A stretch of 64,000 bases of DNA from Corticimicrobacter populi (lineage in GTDB: Bacteria; Pseudomonadota; Gammaproteobacteria; Burkholderiales; Burkholderiaceae_B): the NCBI RefSeq assembly GCF_003123725.1, contig NZ_QETA01000002.1, positions 372,001 through 436,000 of the forward strand, written 5' to 3'. The notes under the pieces were generated by a model. The model had not been told where the DNA came from. It did no database searches and worked only from the letters and a program-made list of their open reading frames with translations. Numbering within the stretch: the first letter of the stretch is position 1; the number at the start of each line of letters is the position of its first letter. Position numbers and translations under genes: made by a program. Shown piece by piece: positions 45,718 to 55,797 of this stretch.

Positions 45718-47652
45718 TTATTTCAATGTTTGAAAGACCTGTCTGTGTTCGACGTTGGTCGAAAAAGGGGTTCCTCGTGTGTCCGGGGAAACTGCCATCG
45801 TATCCAGCCTTTTCCAGCCCGGTGGCCGCTGTGTCCATATCCGATAGCCCTGTGGCGTCTCCGCAAGGCGTGCTGCCAGATATAGTCCATCCTGTTGCAG
45901 CAATAACGCGGGAGAGGATGTGATGTGTTCGCTGAGTCGATATGCCACGCCTGCCGAGAGGATCCAGAGTGCATCCTGGTCTGTTCCCCTGACTGCGACT
46001 GTGCTGGTGCCGAGCGTGTCCAGTGCAACAGCGGGCGAGCCACGGTAGGCCACGCCAAGATCAGTTGTCTGCCATTGATCATCCGACGATTGGGTCAGGC
46101 GCAGCAGATGCTGGCTGGCCTGGTCGCGAAAGTAGAGTTCAATGGCACCCTGTCGATTGCGCAGGGCTGCCAGCCCGCCATTGCTCGCGGGGGCATCAAG
46201 GCGTTGCCATGGTTGCCAGTCATGACTGTTGGGGGCACGCTGGCGCAGGGTGAAGAGTGTGCCGGCCCGATCCAGGGCGAACACAGTCAGGCGTCCGGAC
46301 AGGTCACGGACCAGGGCCATTTCTGCCCGGATATGGGCCAGCGGCGGCAAGGTCACTGCTTCGCGCCAGATGTGGCTGTGTTCGCGGGTTTCGGTCCAGC
46401 GTATCTGTCCTTGGTGATCCAGTGCAACCAGTGCCGGCGTGCCTTCCTGGCTGATGGCGGGCAGATGCGTCTGGGTAAAGCCGGCAAGGCGTCGCCAGCC
46501 GTGCCAGGTGCGCGTATTGTCCGAGTTGTTGGTCCAGAGTTGGCCCTGGGCATCCAGTGCCAGGAGGCCGGTCGAATTGTCCGGATAGCGGACGCCCAGG
46601 GGGGCGGTGACGGGCCGTCCGCCCGGCGACTGCCATTGGCCGGTGGCGGATTGCCACACATGGGGGGTGCTGTCGTACTGGTTTGTGCCCAGCAATTGCA
46701 GCGATCCAGCAGTGCCCGGCATCAGACTGACGGTGCTATCAGGTGGCGTGACATAGTAGATACGGGCTACCCAGGCCGCAGTGGGGCCGGCCGGGCTGTT
46801 GCAGTCGCGGCCCGTGGGGCAATAGCGATTGTCCTGCCAGGCATAGCGCTGGAATATATCGGTCTTGCGTGCGGTTTCGCTGTCGGCCAGATTAACCTGA
46901 CGCTCCTGCGTGGGATAGTTCACGTAACCGATTCGGGCGTAAGGACCGGGGGCCCGCATACTGGCCTCGCGGGTCAGTCGTGCGCTGGAGATATGGTCTG
47001 GATGATCGTGTCCGCTGCAGCGCCAGCACAGTCTGGCATAAGGGATGGCCACGGAGTCATCCATGTGTCTGATGACGGTGGGCGCATATTCGCGGATCAG
47101 TTGTGCAAGCGTGTCGACCAATCCCTGGCGCGTATAGATCGACGGGGGCAGGGCCAGTGTGGCCACACTTTGACCTGGCACCGACTCTGCCTGGCTCAGT
47201 GGGGTCAGACTACCCCAACCTTTGCCTAGCCAGGGGTCGGTCAGTCGCATGTGCCAGAGTTGTATGCGCGGATCATGTTCGAGCGTGAAACTGGCAAATG
47301 GGCGACCTGCAACGGTTTCCAGCTGCATCGACCAGTTGTCCTGTGTGCCTGCCATGCGGGCATAGGCTGCTCGTACGCCACTTTCGCGGCTGCGCATGTA
47401 GGAAGCCCCGTCATTGCGTTCGCTGGCGGTCATATACAGCGTGCGTACGCAGCCGCCTGCAGCCAGAGTAGCGTCGATATCCGGATTCATGAACAGCAGG
47501 TCGTCATCCATGTGGGCGACGATGACCAGGTCGCGTATGCCGTGACAGTCTGCAGGGGGTGTGCCGGCAGCCAGGACCGCACCATGAAACCAGATGCCGC
47601 AGAGCCAGATCAGGAAGTTGGCCAGGGAGCGACGGGCAGAGGTCGAAGTCAT
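45718..47652 (-). CDS. Secreted PIG-L family deacetylase with C-terminal beta-propeller-like domain
   Basis: 644 residues. Signal peptide (LIWLCGIWFHGAVLAAG), then an LmbE/PIG-L deacetylase domain (about 40-300): zinc motif VIVAHMDDDLLFMNPD (AHxDDD), TASERNDGASYMRSRE, and SGHDHPDHISSARL supplying a second metal His. The rest (about 320-640) is a run of imperfect repeats each with a W-rich strand and a G-x-L-x-x-L/ALD pattern (GLLALDAQGQLW, ALVALDHQGQIRW, VFALDRAGTLF), typical of tectonin/PLL-like sugar-binding propellers. Suggests an exported N-acetyl-sugar deacetylase; substrate unknown. Confidence 0.8.
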   Translation of the reverse strand: MTSTSARRSLANFLIWLCGIWFHGAVLAAGTPPADCHGIRDLVIVAHMDDDLLFMNPDIDATLAAGGCVRTLYMTASERNDGASYMRSRESGVRAAYARMAGTQDNWSMQLETVAGRPFASFTLEHDPRIQLWHMRLTDPWLGKGWGSLTPLSQAESVPGQSVATLALPPSIYTRQGLVDTLAQLIREYAPTVIRHMDDSVAIPYARLCWRCSGHDHPDHISSARLTREASMRAPGPYARIGYVNYPTQERQVNLADSETARKTDIFQRYAWQDNRYCPTGRDCNSPAGPTAAWVARIYYVTPPDSTVSLMPGTAGSLQLLGTNQYDSTPHVWQSATGQWQSPGGRPVTAPLGVRYPDNSTGLLALDAQGQLWTNNSDNTRTWHGWRRLAGFTQTHLPAISQEGTPALVALDHQGQIRWTETREHSHIWREAVTLPPLAHIRAEMALVRDLSGRLTVFALDRAGTLFTLRQRAPNSHDWQPWQRLDAPASNGGLAALRNRQGAIELYFRDQASQHLLRLTQSSDDQWQTTDLGVAYRGSPAVALDTLGTSTVAVRGTDQDALWILSAGVAYRLSEHITSSPALLLQQDGLYLAARLAETPQGYRIWTQRPPGWKRLDTMAVSPDTRGTPFSTNVEHRQVFQTLK

Positions 47653-47789
47653 GATGTGCGTGCAGCAAGGACAACGGATTGGGCCGGGGAGGCGGCGCTT
47701 ACTATAGCGCCGTTATTGGCTTTTGGTAAAAAAGTGCCAAGCAATGCCGTTATCAATGGCATATGCACATGACTCGTACGGGAGGTCCA

Positions 47790-48290
47790 ATGGACGTCAA
47801 TACTTCGCTGAACAGGCTGGCCATGTCTGCTACCCGGCAGACGGGGGCGGCAATCCAGCGACCGGGCCTGATAGCGAGTGCGGCAGATGGTGGTGTCGGG
47901 CAGGCGATGGCAGGGGCGGGTCAGGCTGCGTCCGTGCGCATCTCAGGCAGTGGGCAAGCACTGTATGCCAGCAATCGGACCCGGCAGGAAATTGGCAATA
48001 ACGATGATATCGACTCAAGCAGTCTGCCGGATGAAATCAAGCAGATGCTCAAAATGATCAGAGAGATCAAGGCGCGGCTGCGTGAGCAACAGCAGGAACT
48101 GGTCGAGGTGATGGCAGATCAGACACTGGGTAATGAGGAGCGCAATGCCCGTATGGCAGCCATTCAGGCGACCATGGGGTCGCTCTCGGGCGCGCTGGTC
48201 AGCGCAACGATCACACTCAACAAGCTCATGAATAGCATGGATCTGAATGATACGCAGAAGACGGAAGTGATGGCGCTGATGTCGAAATAA
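47790..48290 (+). CDS. Hypothetical helical protein
   Basis: 166 residues, not recognised. N-terminal 70 residues are low-complexity and Ala/Gly/Ser-rich; from about 75 a charged coiled-coil (LPDEIKQMLKMIREIKARLR, EQQQELVEVMADQTL) is followed by an Ala-rich helix and LNDTQKTEVMALMSK. No signal peptide or membrane segment. ATG at 47790 chosen because GGGAGG precedes it by four bases. Divergent from the PIG-L gene. Confidence 0.6.
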   Translation: MDVNTSLNRLAMSATRQTGAAIQRPGLIASAADGGVGQAMAGAGQAASVRISGSGQALYASNRTRQEIGNNDDIDSSSLPDEIKQMLKMIREIKARLREQQQELVEVMADQTLGNEERNARMAAIQATMGSLSGALVSATITLNKLMNSMDLNDTQKTEVMALMSK

Positions 48291-48487
48291 ATGTTTTCAT
48301 TGTGAAATTATGATGCTTTGTTTGAAATAATGTTAGCAAATATTAATTAAAGCGGGGGGAAACTGCGCCAGTTCGCCTGATTGTCGCTGGTTGCAGAACA
48401 CTATCATGTGCGCCTGTGCCCTTTGCCGGTCGGGCCTTGAAGCTGCAGCCGGTTGACCGGATTCAAGATTCAATCATCGGAAAGTTC

Positions 48488-50353
48488 ATGTTTCATTCGA
48501 TTCGCAATCAGCTCATTCTGCTGTGCATCGCCATTACGGCGGTGTCGCTGATTATCCTGGCCTCTGTTTCGTTCCTGCTGGTACGCGACGATACGATAGA
48601 GTCGATCGACAGCGGTCTCTGGCGCATTACACGGAACTCGGCACACGAGCTCTCCGAGCAGGTCAAGTCCAAGCAGCGCATTGTCTCTTCGCTCAAATAC
48701 GGTGCAACGCAGCCTGACCCCGAACTCTTTATCCGTACCGTCAAGGATGCGGGTGGTTTTGATGATACCTATATCGTGTATTCGGATGGCTCCCATCTGT
48801 TCCTGCACGACATGCCAGTCGGCTATGACGGTACGCAACGTCCCTGGTACAAGCAGGGCGCAGTAGCCAACGGCAACGTCGTGACGCCGATTTATGTTGA
48901 TGCCACTACGGGCAAACTGTGTATCAGTCTGGTGGAAGCCTTTCGTGTCAATGGCCAGGTGGCCGGGGTGTTCGGTGCCGATTTGCTGCTGGACAGCATC
49001 GCGGCCACAGTGGGTCTGATTCGGCCTACGGATTCCAGTCTGGCCTTCATGATCGATGGCAGTGGCAATATCTTCGCGCATCCCGATGCTGCGCTGGCGC
49101 TCAAGCCGCTGACCACGCTCACGCCGGATCTGACACCGGCGCGAGTACAGGACATGGTGCGCTCGGGCGAGACGGAGTTGGTGCGCTTTGGCGGCATTCA
49201 GCAGCGCCTGTTTGCAGCGCCTGTGGCCGGTACGGATTGGACGCTGATCGTGGCGGTGGATCATGTGCAGGCCATGAGCGCAGTCAGCAAACTGGTCAAT
49301 GCTTCCGTGGGCGTGACCTTGCTGTGCCTGGTGCTGGCAACTCTGCTGCTGGTCTATGCTGTCCGGCATCGGCTGCGTGGCCTGAGCCGGGTGCGCGATG
49401 CGCTCGAGGATATTGCGTCGGGTGAGGGTGATCTGACGCGCCGCCTGCCAGCCACGGGTAAGGATGAACTGTCGCAGATTTCCGGAGCCTTCAACCATTT
49501 TGTTGGCAAAATCGCGGCCGTGATGCGTGATATTCGCTCATCGGCTGAGTCTGTGCGCTATGCCAGCGAAGAAATTGCCAGCGGCTCGGCAGACCTTTCC
49601 AGCCGTACCGAGCAGCAGGCCAGCTCGCTGGAAGAAACGGCTGCTGCGATGGAAGAACTGACCTCAACCGTGCGACAGAACGCCGAGAATGCCCAGCAGG
49701 CCACGGGCCTGGCGCAGCAGGCATCGGAAGTGGCAGGCCATGGCGGTGATCTGGTCAAGAACGTCGTCACGACCATGGATGGCATTGATGCCTCGGCGCG
49801 CAAAGTGGTGGATATCATCAGTGTGATCGATGGTATTGCCTTCCAGACCAACATTCTGGCGCTCAATGCAGCCGTCGAGGCAGCCCGGGCTGGTGAACAA
49901 GGGCGTGGCTTTGCCGTGGTGGCAGGCGAAGTGCGCACGCTGGCCCAGCGCAGTGCCACGGCGGCGCGCGAGATCAAGCAACTGATCGAGGCTTCGGTGC
50001 AGCAGATTTCCGCGGGCAGCGAGCTGGTGCATCAGGCGGGCGATACCATGGATCAGATCGTCGGCAGCGTGGCCAGGGTGACAACCATCGTGGGTGAAAT
50101 CAACGTGGCCAGCCGCGAGCAGCAGACCGGCATTACAGAAGTCGGTCATGCGGTGGCCCAGATGGATCGCGGCACCCAGGAAAATGCTGCTCTGGTCGAG
50201 GAGTCGGCCGCTGCGGCGCAGATGCTGCGTGATCAGGCGGCGCATCTGGCCCAGGTGGTCGGCAGTTTCCAGCTTGACGAGCATGGTGCCGCACCTGCCG
50301 CACCTGCCGCGCATACCGACGGCCGGCGTGCGCCGGTGTTGGCGTTGAAGTGA
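48488..50353 (+). CDS. Methyl-accepting chemotaxis protein with double Cache domain
   Basis: 621 residues. TM helix ([18 protein letters not shown]), periplasmic dCache domain ([40 protein letters not shown]: the RPWY-type ligand motif), second TM helix ([19 protein letters not shown]), HAMP ([22 protein letters not shown]), and MCP domain with [20 protein letters not shown] and tip [19 protein letters not shown]. No C-terminal CheR-tethering pentapeptide. Ligand is probably a small amine or acid as for other dCache receptors, but this is not readable. Start ATG 48488 chosen by the TM position. Confidence 0.92.
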   Translation: MFHSIRNQLILLCIAITAVSLIILASVSFLLVRDDTIESIDSGLWRITRNSAHELSEQVKSKQRIVSSLKYGATQPDPELFIRTVKDAGGFDDTYIVYSDGSHLFLHDMPVGYDGTQRPWYKQGAVANGNVVTPIYVDATTGKLCISLVEAFRVNGQVAGVFGADLLLDSIAATVGLIRPTDSSLAFMIDGSGNIFAHPDAALALKPLTTLTPDLTPARVQDMVRSGETELVRFGGIQQRLFAAPVAGTDWTLIVAVDHVQAMSAVSKLVNASVGVTLLCLVLATLLLVYAVRHRLRGLSRVRDALEDIASGEGDLTRRLPATGKDELSQISGAFNHFVGKIAAVMRDIRSSAESVRYASEEIASGSADLSSRTEQQASSLEETAAAMEELTSTVRQNAENAQQATGLAQQASEVAGHGGDLVKNVVTTMDGIDASARKVVDIISVIDGIAFQTNILALNAAVEAARAGEQGRGFAVVAGEVRTLAQRSATAAREIKQLIEASVQQISAGSELVHQAGDTMDQIVGSVARVTTIVGEINVASREQQTGITEVGHAVAQMDRGTQENAALVEESAAAAQMLRDQAAHLAQVVGSFQLDEHGAAPAAPAAHTDGRRAPVLALK

Positions 50354-50401
50354 CCGACCAGGCATAATCTGGGCCTTTATTTCCTGATCAACGGGGCCCG
50401 C

Positions 50402-50902
50402 ATGTCCGCAGCACAGCATATCGTCATCCGTCCCGCGGTGCGTTCCGACGCACCGCAGATCATGCAGTACATCAACGAGCTGGCCGTCTATGAAAAAGCG
50501 GCGCACGAGGTTGAGTCCAGCGTGGCCGATATCGAGCGGTCGCTGTTCGACGAGCCCGGCTCAACCTTTGCTCTGATATGCGAGCGTGACGGCCAGGCCG
50601 TCGGCTTTGCCGTGTATTTCCTGAGTTATTCGACCTGGCTGGGACGGCATGGGGTCTATCTTGAGGACTTGTACGTTTCTCCCGAGCATCGAGGCTCAGG
50701 CGCTGGCCGGGCATTGTTGCGGCATGTTGCCCGGATTGCCGTGTCGCAGGGCTGTCGCAGGATGGAGTGGAGCGTGCTCGACTGGAACGAACCGGCCATC
50801 CGTGTCTACGACGCTATTGGTGGGCGGCCGCAGTCGGAGTGGATCCGCTACCGGCTGGCAGGCGATGCCCTGCGTGCCTTTGCCGAGGCAGGCGAGGGTT
50901 GA
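50402..50902 (+). CDS. GNAT family N-acetyltransferase (diamine acetyltransferase-like)
   Basis: 166 residues. Acetyl-CoA loop LEDLYVSPEHRGSGAGRALL (motif A), then QGCRRMEWSVLDWNEPAIRVYDAIGG. The Y-F/Y-x-S-T-W-x-GR-G-x-YLEDL pattern (YFLSYSTWLGRHGVYLEDL) is that of spermidine/spermine and thialysine acetyltransferases, so an amine substrate is likely. Monocistronic, directly upstream of the 4.5S RNA gene. Confidence 0.88.
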   Translation: MSAAQHIVIRPAVRSDAPQIMQYINELAVYEKAAHEVESSVADIERSLFDEPGSTFALICERDGQAVGFAVYFLSYSTWLGRHGVYLEDLYVSPEHRGSGAGRALLRHVARIAVSQGCRRMEWSVLDWNEPAIRVYDAIGGRPQSEWIRYRLAGDALRAFAEAGEG

Positions 50903-50939
50903 CCGGCGCGGTCCGTCAATCGATGCTAGAATACGCCCC

Positions 50940-51034
50940 GGCGGGCCCCTTCGCATGATTCTGCGGCGAACCTGGTCAGGTCGGGAACGAAGCAGCCATA
51001 GTCGTTTCGAATCAGTGCCGAAGTCAGGCTCGCC
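50940..51034 (+). ncRNA. ffs: Signal recognition particle 4.5S RNA
   Basis: GGCGGGCC (50940-50947) pairs with GGCTCGCC (51027-51034) to close a long hairpin; the asymmetric loop motif GGTCAGG-TCGGGAACGAAGCAGCC near the apex is the conserved Ffh-binding domain. About 95 nt. A -10-like TAGAAT with upstream TGC lies at 50927-50932. The neighbouring dnaX is its usual partner in proteobacteria. Confidence 0.94.
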
Positions 51035-51058
51035 TCTCATCTGCCGTACAATGGACGC

Positions 51059-53167
51059 ATGACCTATCTTGTGCTGGCCCGCAAATGGCGGCCTCGTTCG
51101 TTTGAGACCCTGGTCGGGCAGGATCACGTTGTCCGGGCATTGACACACGCTTTGCAGACCCAGCGTCTGCACCACGCATGGCTCTTCACGGGTACGCGTG
51201 GCGTCGGCAAGACCACGCTGTCGCGTCTCCTGGCCAAATCCCTCAATTGTGAAACCGGCATCACGGCTCAGCCCTGCGGCAAATGTCGCGCCTGTACCGA
51301 GATTGATGCCGGGCGTTTCGTCGACTATATCGAACTCGATGCCGCCTCCAATCGCGGTGTCGAGGAAATGACCCAGTTGCTGGAGCAGGCGGTGTATGCA
51401 CCGAGTTCCGGCCGCTTCAAGGTCTATATGATCGATGAAGTTCACATGCTGACCGGGCATGCGTTCAACGCTATGCTCAAGACGCTGGAAGAACCGCCGC
51501 CGCACGTCAAATTCATCCTCGCGACCACCGACCCGCAGAAAATCCCGGTCACGGTGCTGTCACGTTGCCTGCAGTTCAATCTCAAGCAGATGCCTGCCGA
51601 AGCCATCGTGGGCCATCTGCAGCATGTGCTGCAGGCCGAAAGCATTGCATTCGAGGTGCCTGCGCTGCGTCTGATTGCGCAGGCGGCCGGCGGCTCCATG
51701 CGCGATGCACTGTCGCTGACCGATCAGGCCATTGCCTATAGCGCCGACAACCTGACCGAGGAGTCCGTGCGCGGCATGCTCGGGGCCATCGACCAGCGTC
51801 ACCTGGTGCGGCTGCTGGATGTGCTGTCCGCCGGGCAGGCCGAAGGTGTCATTGCCCTGGCTGATGAGCTGGCCGCGCGAGGCCTCTCGTATTCCGGTGC
51901 GCTGGCCGATCTTTCGACGATGTTGTCGCGCATTGCGATTGCCCAGCGCGCGCCGGGTGCGTTGCCCGATGACGATCCCATGACGGCTGAATACGTGCGG
52001 CTGGCAGGGCAGATGCATCCCGATGCGGTGCAATTGTTCTACAGCGTGGCCGTGCACAGTCGCAGCGAGCTGTCCCTGGCACCCGATGAATATGCCGGTT
52101 TCATCATGGCCTGTCTGCGCATGCTGGCATTGTTTGCCGAGGCTGGTGGTGCGCCTGCGGCACCTGTGACGCCTCCGCCTGCGCCGGCTATGGTCGCACC
52201 GGACCGGACGGTATCCGCACCTGCGCCGGTGGCGGTTGCCGCTCCTGTGGATGCAACGCCGGTTGTGGCCGATACGCTGGTTGCTGCGCCCGTTGCTGTA
52301 CCTGCCGTGATGGCAGTTGCCCAGCCCGTTGTTGCCGAGTCGAGCGAGGCTGTGGCTACTGCGGGCGATGAGACGGCGAACACGTCCGCTTCAGCCGATA
52401 TTCCTCCCTGGGATGACATTCCGCCTGATGCCGAGGCCGCAGGTGCCTCGACCTGGGCCGAAGAGGATGCAGTTGCATCGGATCCGGTTCAGACTGTTGC
52501 CACGCCCACGCCCACGCCCACGCCCACGCCCACGCCCACGCCCACGCCCACGCCCACGCCCACGCCCACGCCCACGCCCACGCCTGAGCCTGAGCGCCAG
52601 ACGATTGCACCCGTGTCAGCGGTCCGGCCAGAGACGGAGGCGCTGTCGTTGCCCGAGCAGGCTCACGCAGTCACGCCGGAATCGATTGCTGCGCCTGTCG
52701 AGGTGCGTGACCCCGTATCGCAGGCAGCGGTTGAGCCGTCTGCGGCAGCAGCCACCAGGCCGGCAGCGCCGGGCGAGCTGGCCCTGTCACAGCCGTGGCA
52801 TGTGTTTTCCCGCTCATTGCCCGTACGCGGTGGTGCCGAGCAACTGGCGCGGCAGAGCGAGTGGTTGGGCACGCAGGGCAATGTTGTTAGAATCCGGGTG
52901 GCCAACCAGGCTTTGGCTGATATTTCCGCCAAGGATAGGTTGCGCGATGCGTTGAGTGAGCATTTCGGCCAGGATATCCGTCTCGAGATCGAGGTGGGGG
53001 CCACGGGAAGCGAAACAGCGCATGCGCAGGATGAAGCTGCCCGGCGAGCACGACAACTGGCTGCCGAGCAGTCCATCGCATCGGATCCTCTGGTGCAGGC
53101 ATTGCAGTCGGATTTCGGCGGCCGTGTCTTGTCAGGGTCCATCCGACCATCCACGCAGGGCCTGTAG
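51059..53167 (+). CDS. dnaX: DNA polymerase III tau/gamma subunits
   Basis: Clamp-loader ATPase that also tethers polymerase cores and DnaB helicase. 702 residues: Walker [10 protein letters not shown], four-Cys zinc module ([16 protein letters not shown]), Walker [12 protein letters not shown] motif LSRCLQF, then domain III. From about 360 to 560 is an Ala/Pro/Val-rich linker containing (Thr-Pro) repeats from the hexamer array at 52501-52584, followed by a folded tau C-terminal domain ([20 protein letters not shown]). I saw no A-rich slippery site, so a shorter gamma form from frameshifting is not supported. Confidence 0.96.
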   Translation: MTYLVLARKWRPRSFETLVGQDHVVRALTHALQTQRLHHAWLFTGTRGVGKTTLSRLLAKSLNCETGITAQPCGKCRACTEIDAGRFVDYIELDAASNRGVEEMTQLLEQAVYAPSSGRFKVYMIDEVHMLTGHAFNAMLKTLEEPPPHVKFILATTDPQKIPVTVLSRCLQFNLKQMPAEAIVGHLQHVLQAESIAFEVPALRLIAQAAGGSMRDALSLTDQAIAYSADNLTEESVRGMLGAIDQRHLVRLLDVLSAGQAEGVIALADELAARGLSYSGALADLSTMLSRIAIAQRAPGALPDDDPMTAEYVRLAGQMHPDAVQLFYSVAVHSRSELSLAPDEYAGFIMACLRMLALFAEAGGAPAAPVTPPPAPAMVAPDRTVSAPAPVAVAAPVDATPVVADTLVAAPVAVPAVMAVAQPVVAESSEAVATAGDETANTSASADIPPWDDIPPDAEAAGASTWAEEDAVASDPVQTVATPTPTPTPTPTPTPTPTPTPTPTPTPTPEPERQTIAPVSAVRPETEALSLPEQAHAVTPESIAAPVEVRDPVSQAAVEPSAAAATRPAAPGELALSQPWHVFSRSLPVRGGAEQLARQSEWLGTQGNVVRIRVANQALADISAKDRLRDALSEHFGQDIRLEIEVGATGSETAHAQDEAARRARQLAAEQSIASDPLVQALQSDFGGRVLSGSIRPSTQGL
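52501..52584 (+). repeat. In-frame hexanucleotide tandem repeat in dnaX
   Basis: Fourteen exact copies of CACGCC (84 bp), encoding a Thr-Pro polydipeptide in the tau linker. Because the unit is six bases, changes in copy number alter linker length without breaking the frame. The absence of any base substitution suggests recent expansion or gene conversion. Confidence 0.96.
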
Positions 53168-53222
53168 TCGGCTACCGTCGGCAACAGGTGATACGTTACT
53201 CCACACAAGGGAATGCAACACC

Positions 53223-53549
53223 ATGATGAAGGGACAACTGGCCGGCCTGATGCGCCAGGCGCAGCAGATGCAGGAAAACGTCAAGAAGGCTCAGGAGTCT
53301 CTGGCTGAAATCGTTGTTGACGGTGCCGCAGGCGGTGGCCTGGTCAAGGTCAGCATGACCTGCCGCCACGACGTTCGCCGCGTCGAAATCGATCCCAGCC
53401 TGCTGGCCGAAGACAAGGACATGCTTGAAGACCTGGTCGCTGCAGCCTTCAACGATGCCCTGCGCAAGGCCGAGGCCACTTCCCAGGAAAAAATGGCCAG
53501 CGTGACGGCCGGTCTGCCGCTGCCGCCGGGAATGAAGCTGCCGTTCTGA
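53223..53549 (+). CDS. ybaB: YbaB/EbfC family nucleoid-associated protein
   Basis: 108 residues. [20 protein letters not shown], then [16 protein letters not shown] and [15 protein letters not shown]; ends [10 protein letters not shown], typical of the family. A dimeric, tweezer-shaped DNA-binding protein. ATG at 53223 chosen because the longer in-frame sequence lies inside dnaX. It is between dnaX and recR, the classic order. Confidence 0.95.
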   Translation: MMKGQLAGLMRQAQQMQENVKKAQESLAEIVVDGAAGGGLVKVSMTCRHDVRRVEIDPSLLAEDKDMLEDLVAAAFNDALRKAEATSQEKMASVTAGLPLPPGMKLPF

Positions 53550-53558
53550 TGCCCCAGC

Positions 53559-54179
53559 ATGAGCGATCCCTCCCTGCCCGAACCACAGCCGCTGCAGGCA
53601 CTGATCGACGCATTGCGTCGCCTGCCCGGTGTGGGTGTACGGTCGGCCCGACGCATGGCCTATCATTTGCTGCAGCATGACGCCTCGGGCGCATTGCATC
53701 TGAGCGAGGCGCTGCGCCATGCCGTCGGGGACCTCAAGCACTGCCGGCGCTGCAACAGTTTTACCGAAGACGAAGTCTGCGGCACCTGCCTCAGCCCGCG
53801 TCGTGATCCGGCACAGCTTTGCATCGTCGAAACCCCAGCCGATCAGAATATGCTCGAAGCCAGTCATGGCTACCATGGCTTGTACTATGTACTGATGGGA
53901 CGGCTGGCCCCGCTGGATGGCGTGGGTCCCCAGGAACTTGGTTTCCAGAACCTGCTGGATCGGGCCTGCGATGGCGTGGTGCAGGAGGTCATCCTGGCGA
54001 CCAACTTCACCGCCGAAGGCGAAACCACAGCCCATTATCTTGCCGAGCTGCTGCGTTCGCGCGGTTTGCGCGTTTCGCGACTGGCACGCGGGGTGCCGGC
54101 AGGCAGCGAACTCGAATACGTCGATGCCGGTACGCTGGCCTGGGCGCTGATGGAGCGTCGCGACTCACACCAGGACTGA
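53559..54179 (+). CDS. recR: Recombination protein RecR
   Basis: 206 residues; with RecO loads RecA at gaps. HhH motif [17 protein letters not shown], four-Cys zinc finger [22 protein letters not shown] domain starting [20 protein letters not shown] and [20 protein letters not shown]-terminal [20 protein letters not shown]. Ten bp after ybaB. Confidence 0.97.
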   Translation: MSDPSLPEPQPLQALIDALRRLPGVGVRSARRMAYHLLQHDASGALHLSEALRHAVGDLKHCRRCNSFTEDEVCGTCLSPRRDPAQLCIVETPADQNMLEASHGYHGLYYVLMGRLAPLDGVGPQELGFQNLLDRACDGVVQEVILATNFTAEGETTAHYLAELLRSRGLRVSRLARGVPAGSELEYVDAGTLAWALMERRDSHQD

Positions 54180-54209
54180 GCGCATCGCGCGGCAGCCTGA
54201 CCGTAACGC

Positions 54210-54542
54210 ATGAAAAATTACCTGTTCCTGCTCGTCGCCATCCTGGCCGAGATCATTGCCACCAGTGCCCTGAAGGCATCCGATGGTTTCACGAGGGCCG
54301 TGCCGTCGGTGATTACCGTAATCGGCTATGGTGTGGCCTTCTATTTCCTGTCGCTGACGTTGCGGACGATTCCGGTGGGCATCGCCTATGCACTGTGGTC
54401 TGGCATCGGCATTGTGCTGATCGCGCTGATCGGGCATTTCGTATTTCATCAGCGGCTGGATCTGCCGGCCCTGCTTGGCATCCTGATGATCGTGGGCGGC
54501 GTGCTGGTGATCAATCTGTTTTCCAGGACGTCCGGGCACTGA
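54210..54542 (+). CDS. SMR family multidrug efflux protein, EmrE/QacE-like
   Basis: 110 residues, four helices. Essential Glu in LLVAILAEIIATSALKAS (helix 1), YALWSGIGIVLIALIG in helix 3, ending GVLVINLFS. The TSALK and WSGIG patterns place it in the EmrE/QacE (quaternary cation) branch, distinct from the SugE/Gdx gene at 9.5 kb, and it has no guanidine riboswitch. Follows recR by 30 bp. Confidence 0.9.
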   Translation: MKNYLFLLVAILAEIIATSALKASDGFTRAVPSVITVIGYGVAFYFLSLTLRTIPVGIAYALWSGIGIVLIALIGHFVFHQRLDLPALLGILMIVGGVLVINLFSRTSGH

Positions 54543-54689
54543 TTTCAGGCGGAGATCGGCCTGCCATGCGGCTTTGCGGCAGGGGTGGAGTATGATTCTC
54601 CTTCTTTTCTTGCCGAGTTGGTGCATATCGGTGCCAGCGGAGGACGCAGGCCAGGCAGGATCACCGTCCTGAATAACCTGTGTGAATCC

Positions 54690-54720
54690 GGCACAGCCCG
54701 TACGAGACAGCGGGCGTGCC
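54690..54720 (+). other. Structured hairpin in the leader of the ABC transporter operon
   Basis: GGCAC-A-GCCCG (54690-54700) pairs with CGGGC-GTGCC (54711-54720), ten base pairs with one bulged A and a ten-nt loop, 39 nt before the GTG start. A smaller hairpin CAGGA/TCCTG precedes it near 54656-54671. No named riboswitch class fits. Confidence 0.45.
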
Positions 54721-54759
54721 TGTCGATAATTATTTGTTCATCCTGACAGGAGCTTGACC

Positions 54760-55797
54760 GTGTCCATGCATCGACGCGACTTACTGAAGCTGGCGGCCGC
54801 TGGCAGCATGCTGGGGCTGGCCCCCGCCTTTGTACGCGCCCAAGGTTCAGCACGCAAAGTGCACATTGCCGTAGGGGGCAAGGCGCTGATCTATTATCTG
54901 CCGCTGTCGGCAGCCGAACAGTTGGGTTACTTCCGTGATGAAGGCCTGGACGTGACCATTTCCGATTTTGCCGGTGGCTCGCGCGCCCTGCAGGCCGTGG
55001 TCGGTGGCAGCGCTGATGTGGTGTCCGGTGCCTTCGAGCACACCATCAGCCTGCAGTCCAAGGGGCAGTTTTACCGCTCGCTGGTGATGCAGGGGCGGGC
55101 ACCCATGATCGGGTTCGGCGTGTCGACCAAGACATTGCCCGACTACAAGGGGGCAGCAGATCTCAAGGGCAAGAAAATTGGCGTGACTGCTCCGGGTTCA
55201 TCCACCAACATGCTGCTCAGCTTCTTCCTGGCCAAGCATGACATGAAGATCAGCGATGTCGCGGTGATTGGCGTGGGGGCGGGTGCAGGCGCCGTGGCGG
55301 CACTGCGTTCGGGGCAGATCGATGCCATCCTCAATACTGATCCCGTGATCTCGATCCTGGAGCAGTCGGGTGATATCAAGATCATTGTCGATACCCGCAC
55401 GGTCAGGGATACGCTGGAAATCTTTGGCGGCAACATGCCTTCGTCCTGCCTGTATGCGCCGCAGAAATTCATCGATGGCAATGCCGAGATCGTGCAGGGC
55501 CTGGCCAATGCCATCGTGCGTGCCGACCGCTGGGTGCATGCCACGCCGCCCGAGCAGATCGTCGAAGCCATGCCCGAGTCCTACCGCCTGGGTGATCCGG
55601 CCTTGTATGCCTTTGCCATCGGCAAGAATATCGATGGCCTGTCGCCTGACGGTCTGGTCGCTCAGGATGGCCCTGAAACGGCGCTCAAGGCCCTGGTTGC
55701 CTACAACGCAGGTTTCCCGGCCGACAAGATCGACCTGTCCAAGGTCTGGACCAACGAATACGCGCAGCGCGCCGACGAGAAATATCCCCATGTCTGA
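54760..55797 (+). CDS. NitT/TauT-type ABC transporter substrate-binding protein
   Basis: 345 residues from the GTG at 54760, which has AGGAG at a good distance; ATG 54766 or TTG 54754 are alternatives. The start carries a Tat-like twin-arginine signal (MHRRDLLKLAAAGSMLGLAPA). Mature domain is SsuA/THI5-like (KALIYYLPLSAAEQLGYFRDEGLDVTI, ISDFAGGSRALQAVVGGSADVV in part). Substrate could be a sulfonate, nitrate, pyrimidine precursor or similar small anion; nothing decides it. Overlaps the ATPase gene by 8 bp. Confidence 0.88.
   Translation: MSMHRRDLLKLAAAGSMLGLAPAFVRAQGSARKVHIAVGGKALIYYLPLSAAEQLGYFRDEGLDVTISDFAGGSRALQAVVGGSADVVSGAFEHTISLQSKGQFYRSLVMQGRAPMIGFGVSTKTLPDYKGAADLKGKKIGVTAPGSSTNMLLSFFLAKHDMKISDVAVIGVGAGAGAVAALRSGQIDAILNTDPVISILEQSGDIKIIVDTRTVRDTLEIFGGNMPSSCLYAPQKFIDGNAEIVQGLANAIVRADRWVHATPPEQIVEAMPESYRLGDPALYAFAIGKNIDGLSPDGLVAQDGPETALKALVAYNAGFPADKIDLSKVWTNEYAQRADEKYPHV

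Noticed and set aside
52501-52584. CRISPR-like array
   Set aside because: The repeat is a contiguous six-base unit with no spacers and lies inside dnaX; no CRISPR array was seen anywhere in the window.
51059-53167. Programmed frameshift in dnaX giving a gamma subunit
   Set aside because: No A-AAA-AAG type slippery site was found in the relevant region.
54600-54740. Cobalamin or TPP riboswitch before the ABC operon
   Set aside because: The stretch GTGAATCCGGCACAGCCCG resembles part of the B12 core, but the AATAGGGAA box and the CAGGAGACCTGCC-type B12 box are missing; TPP boxes are also absent.
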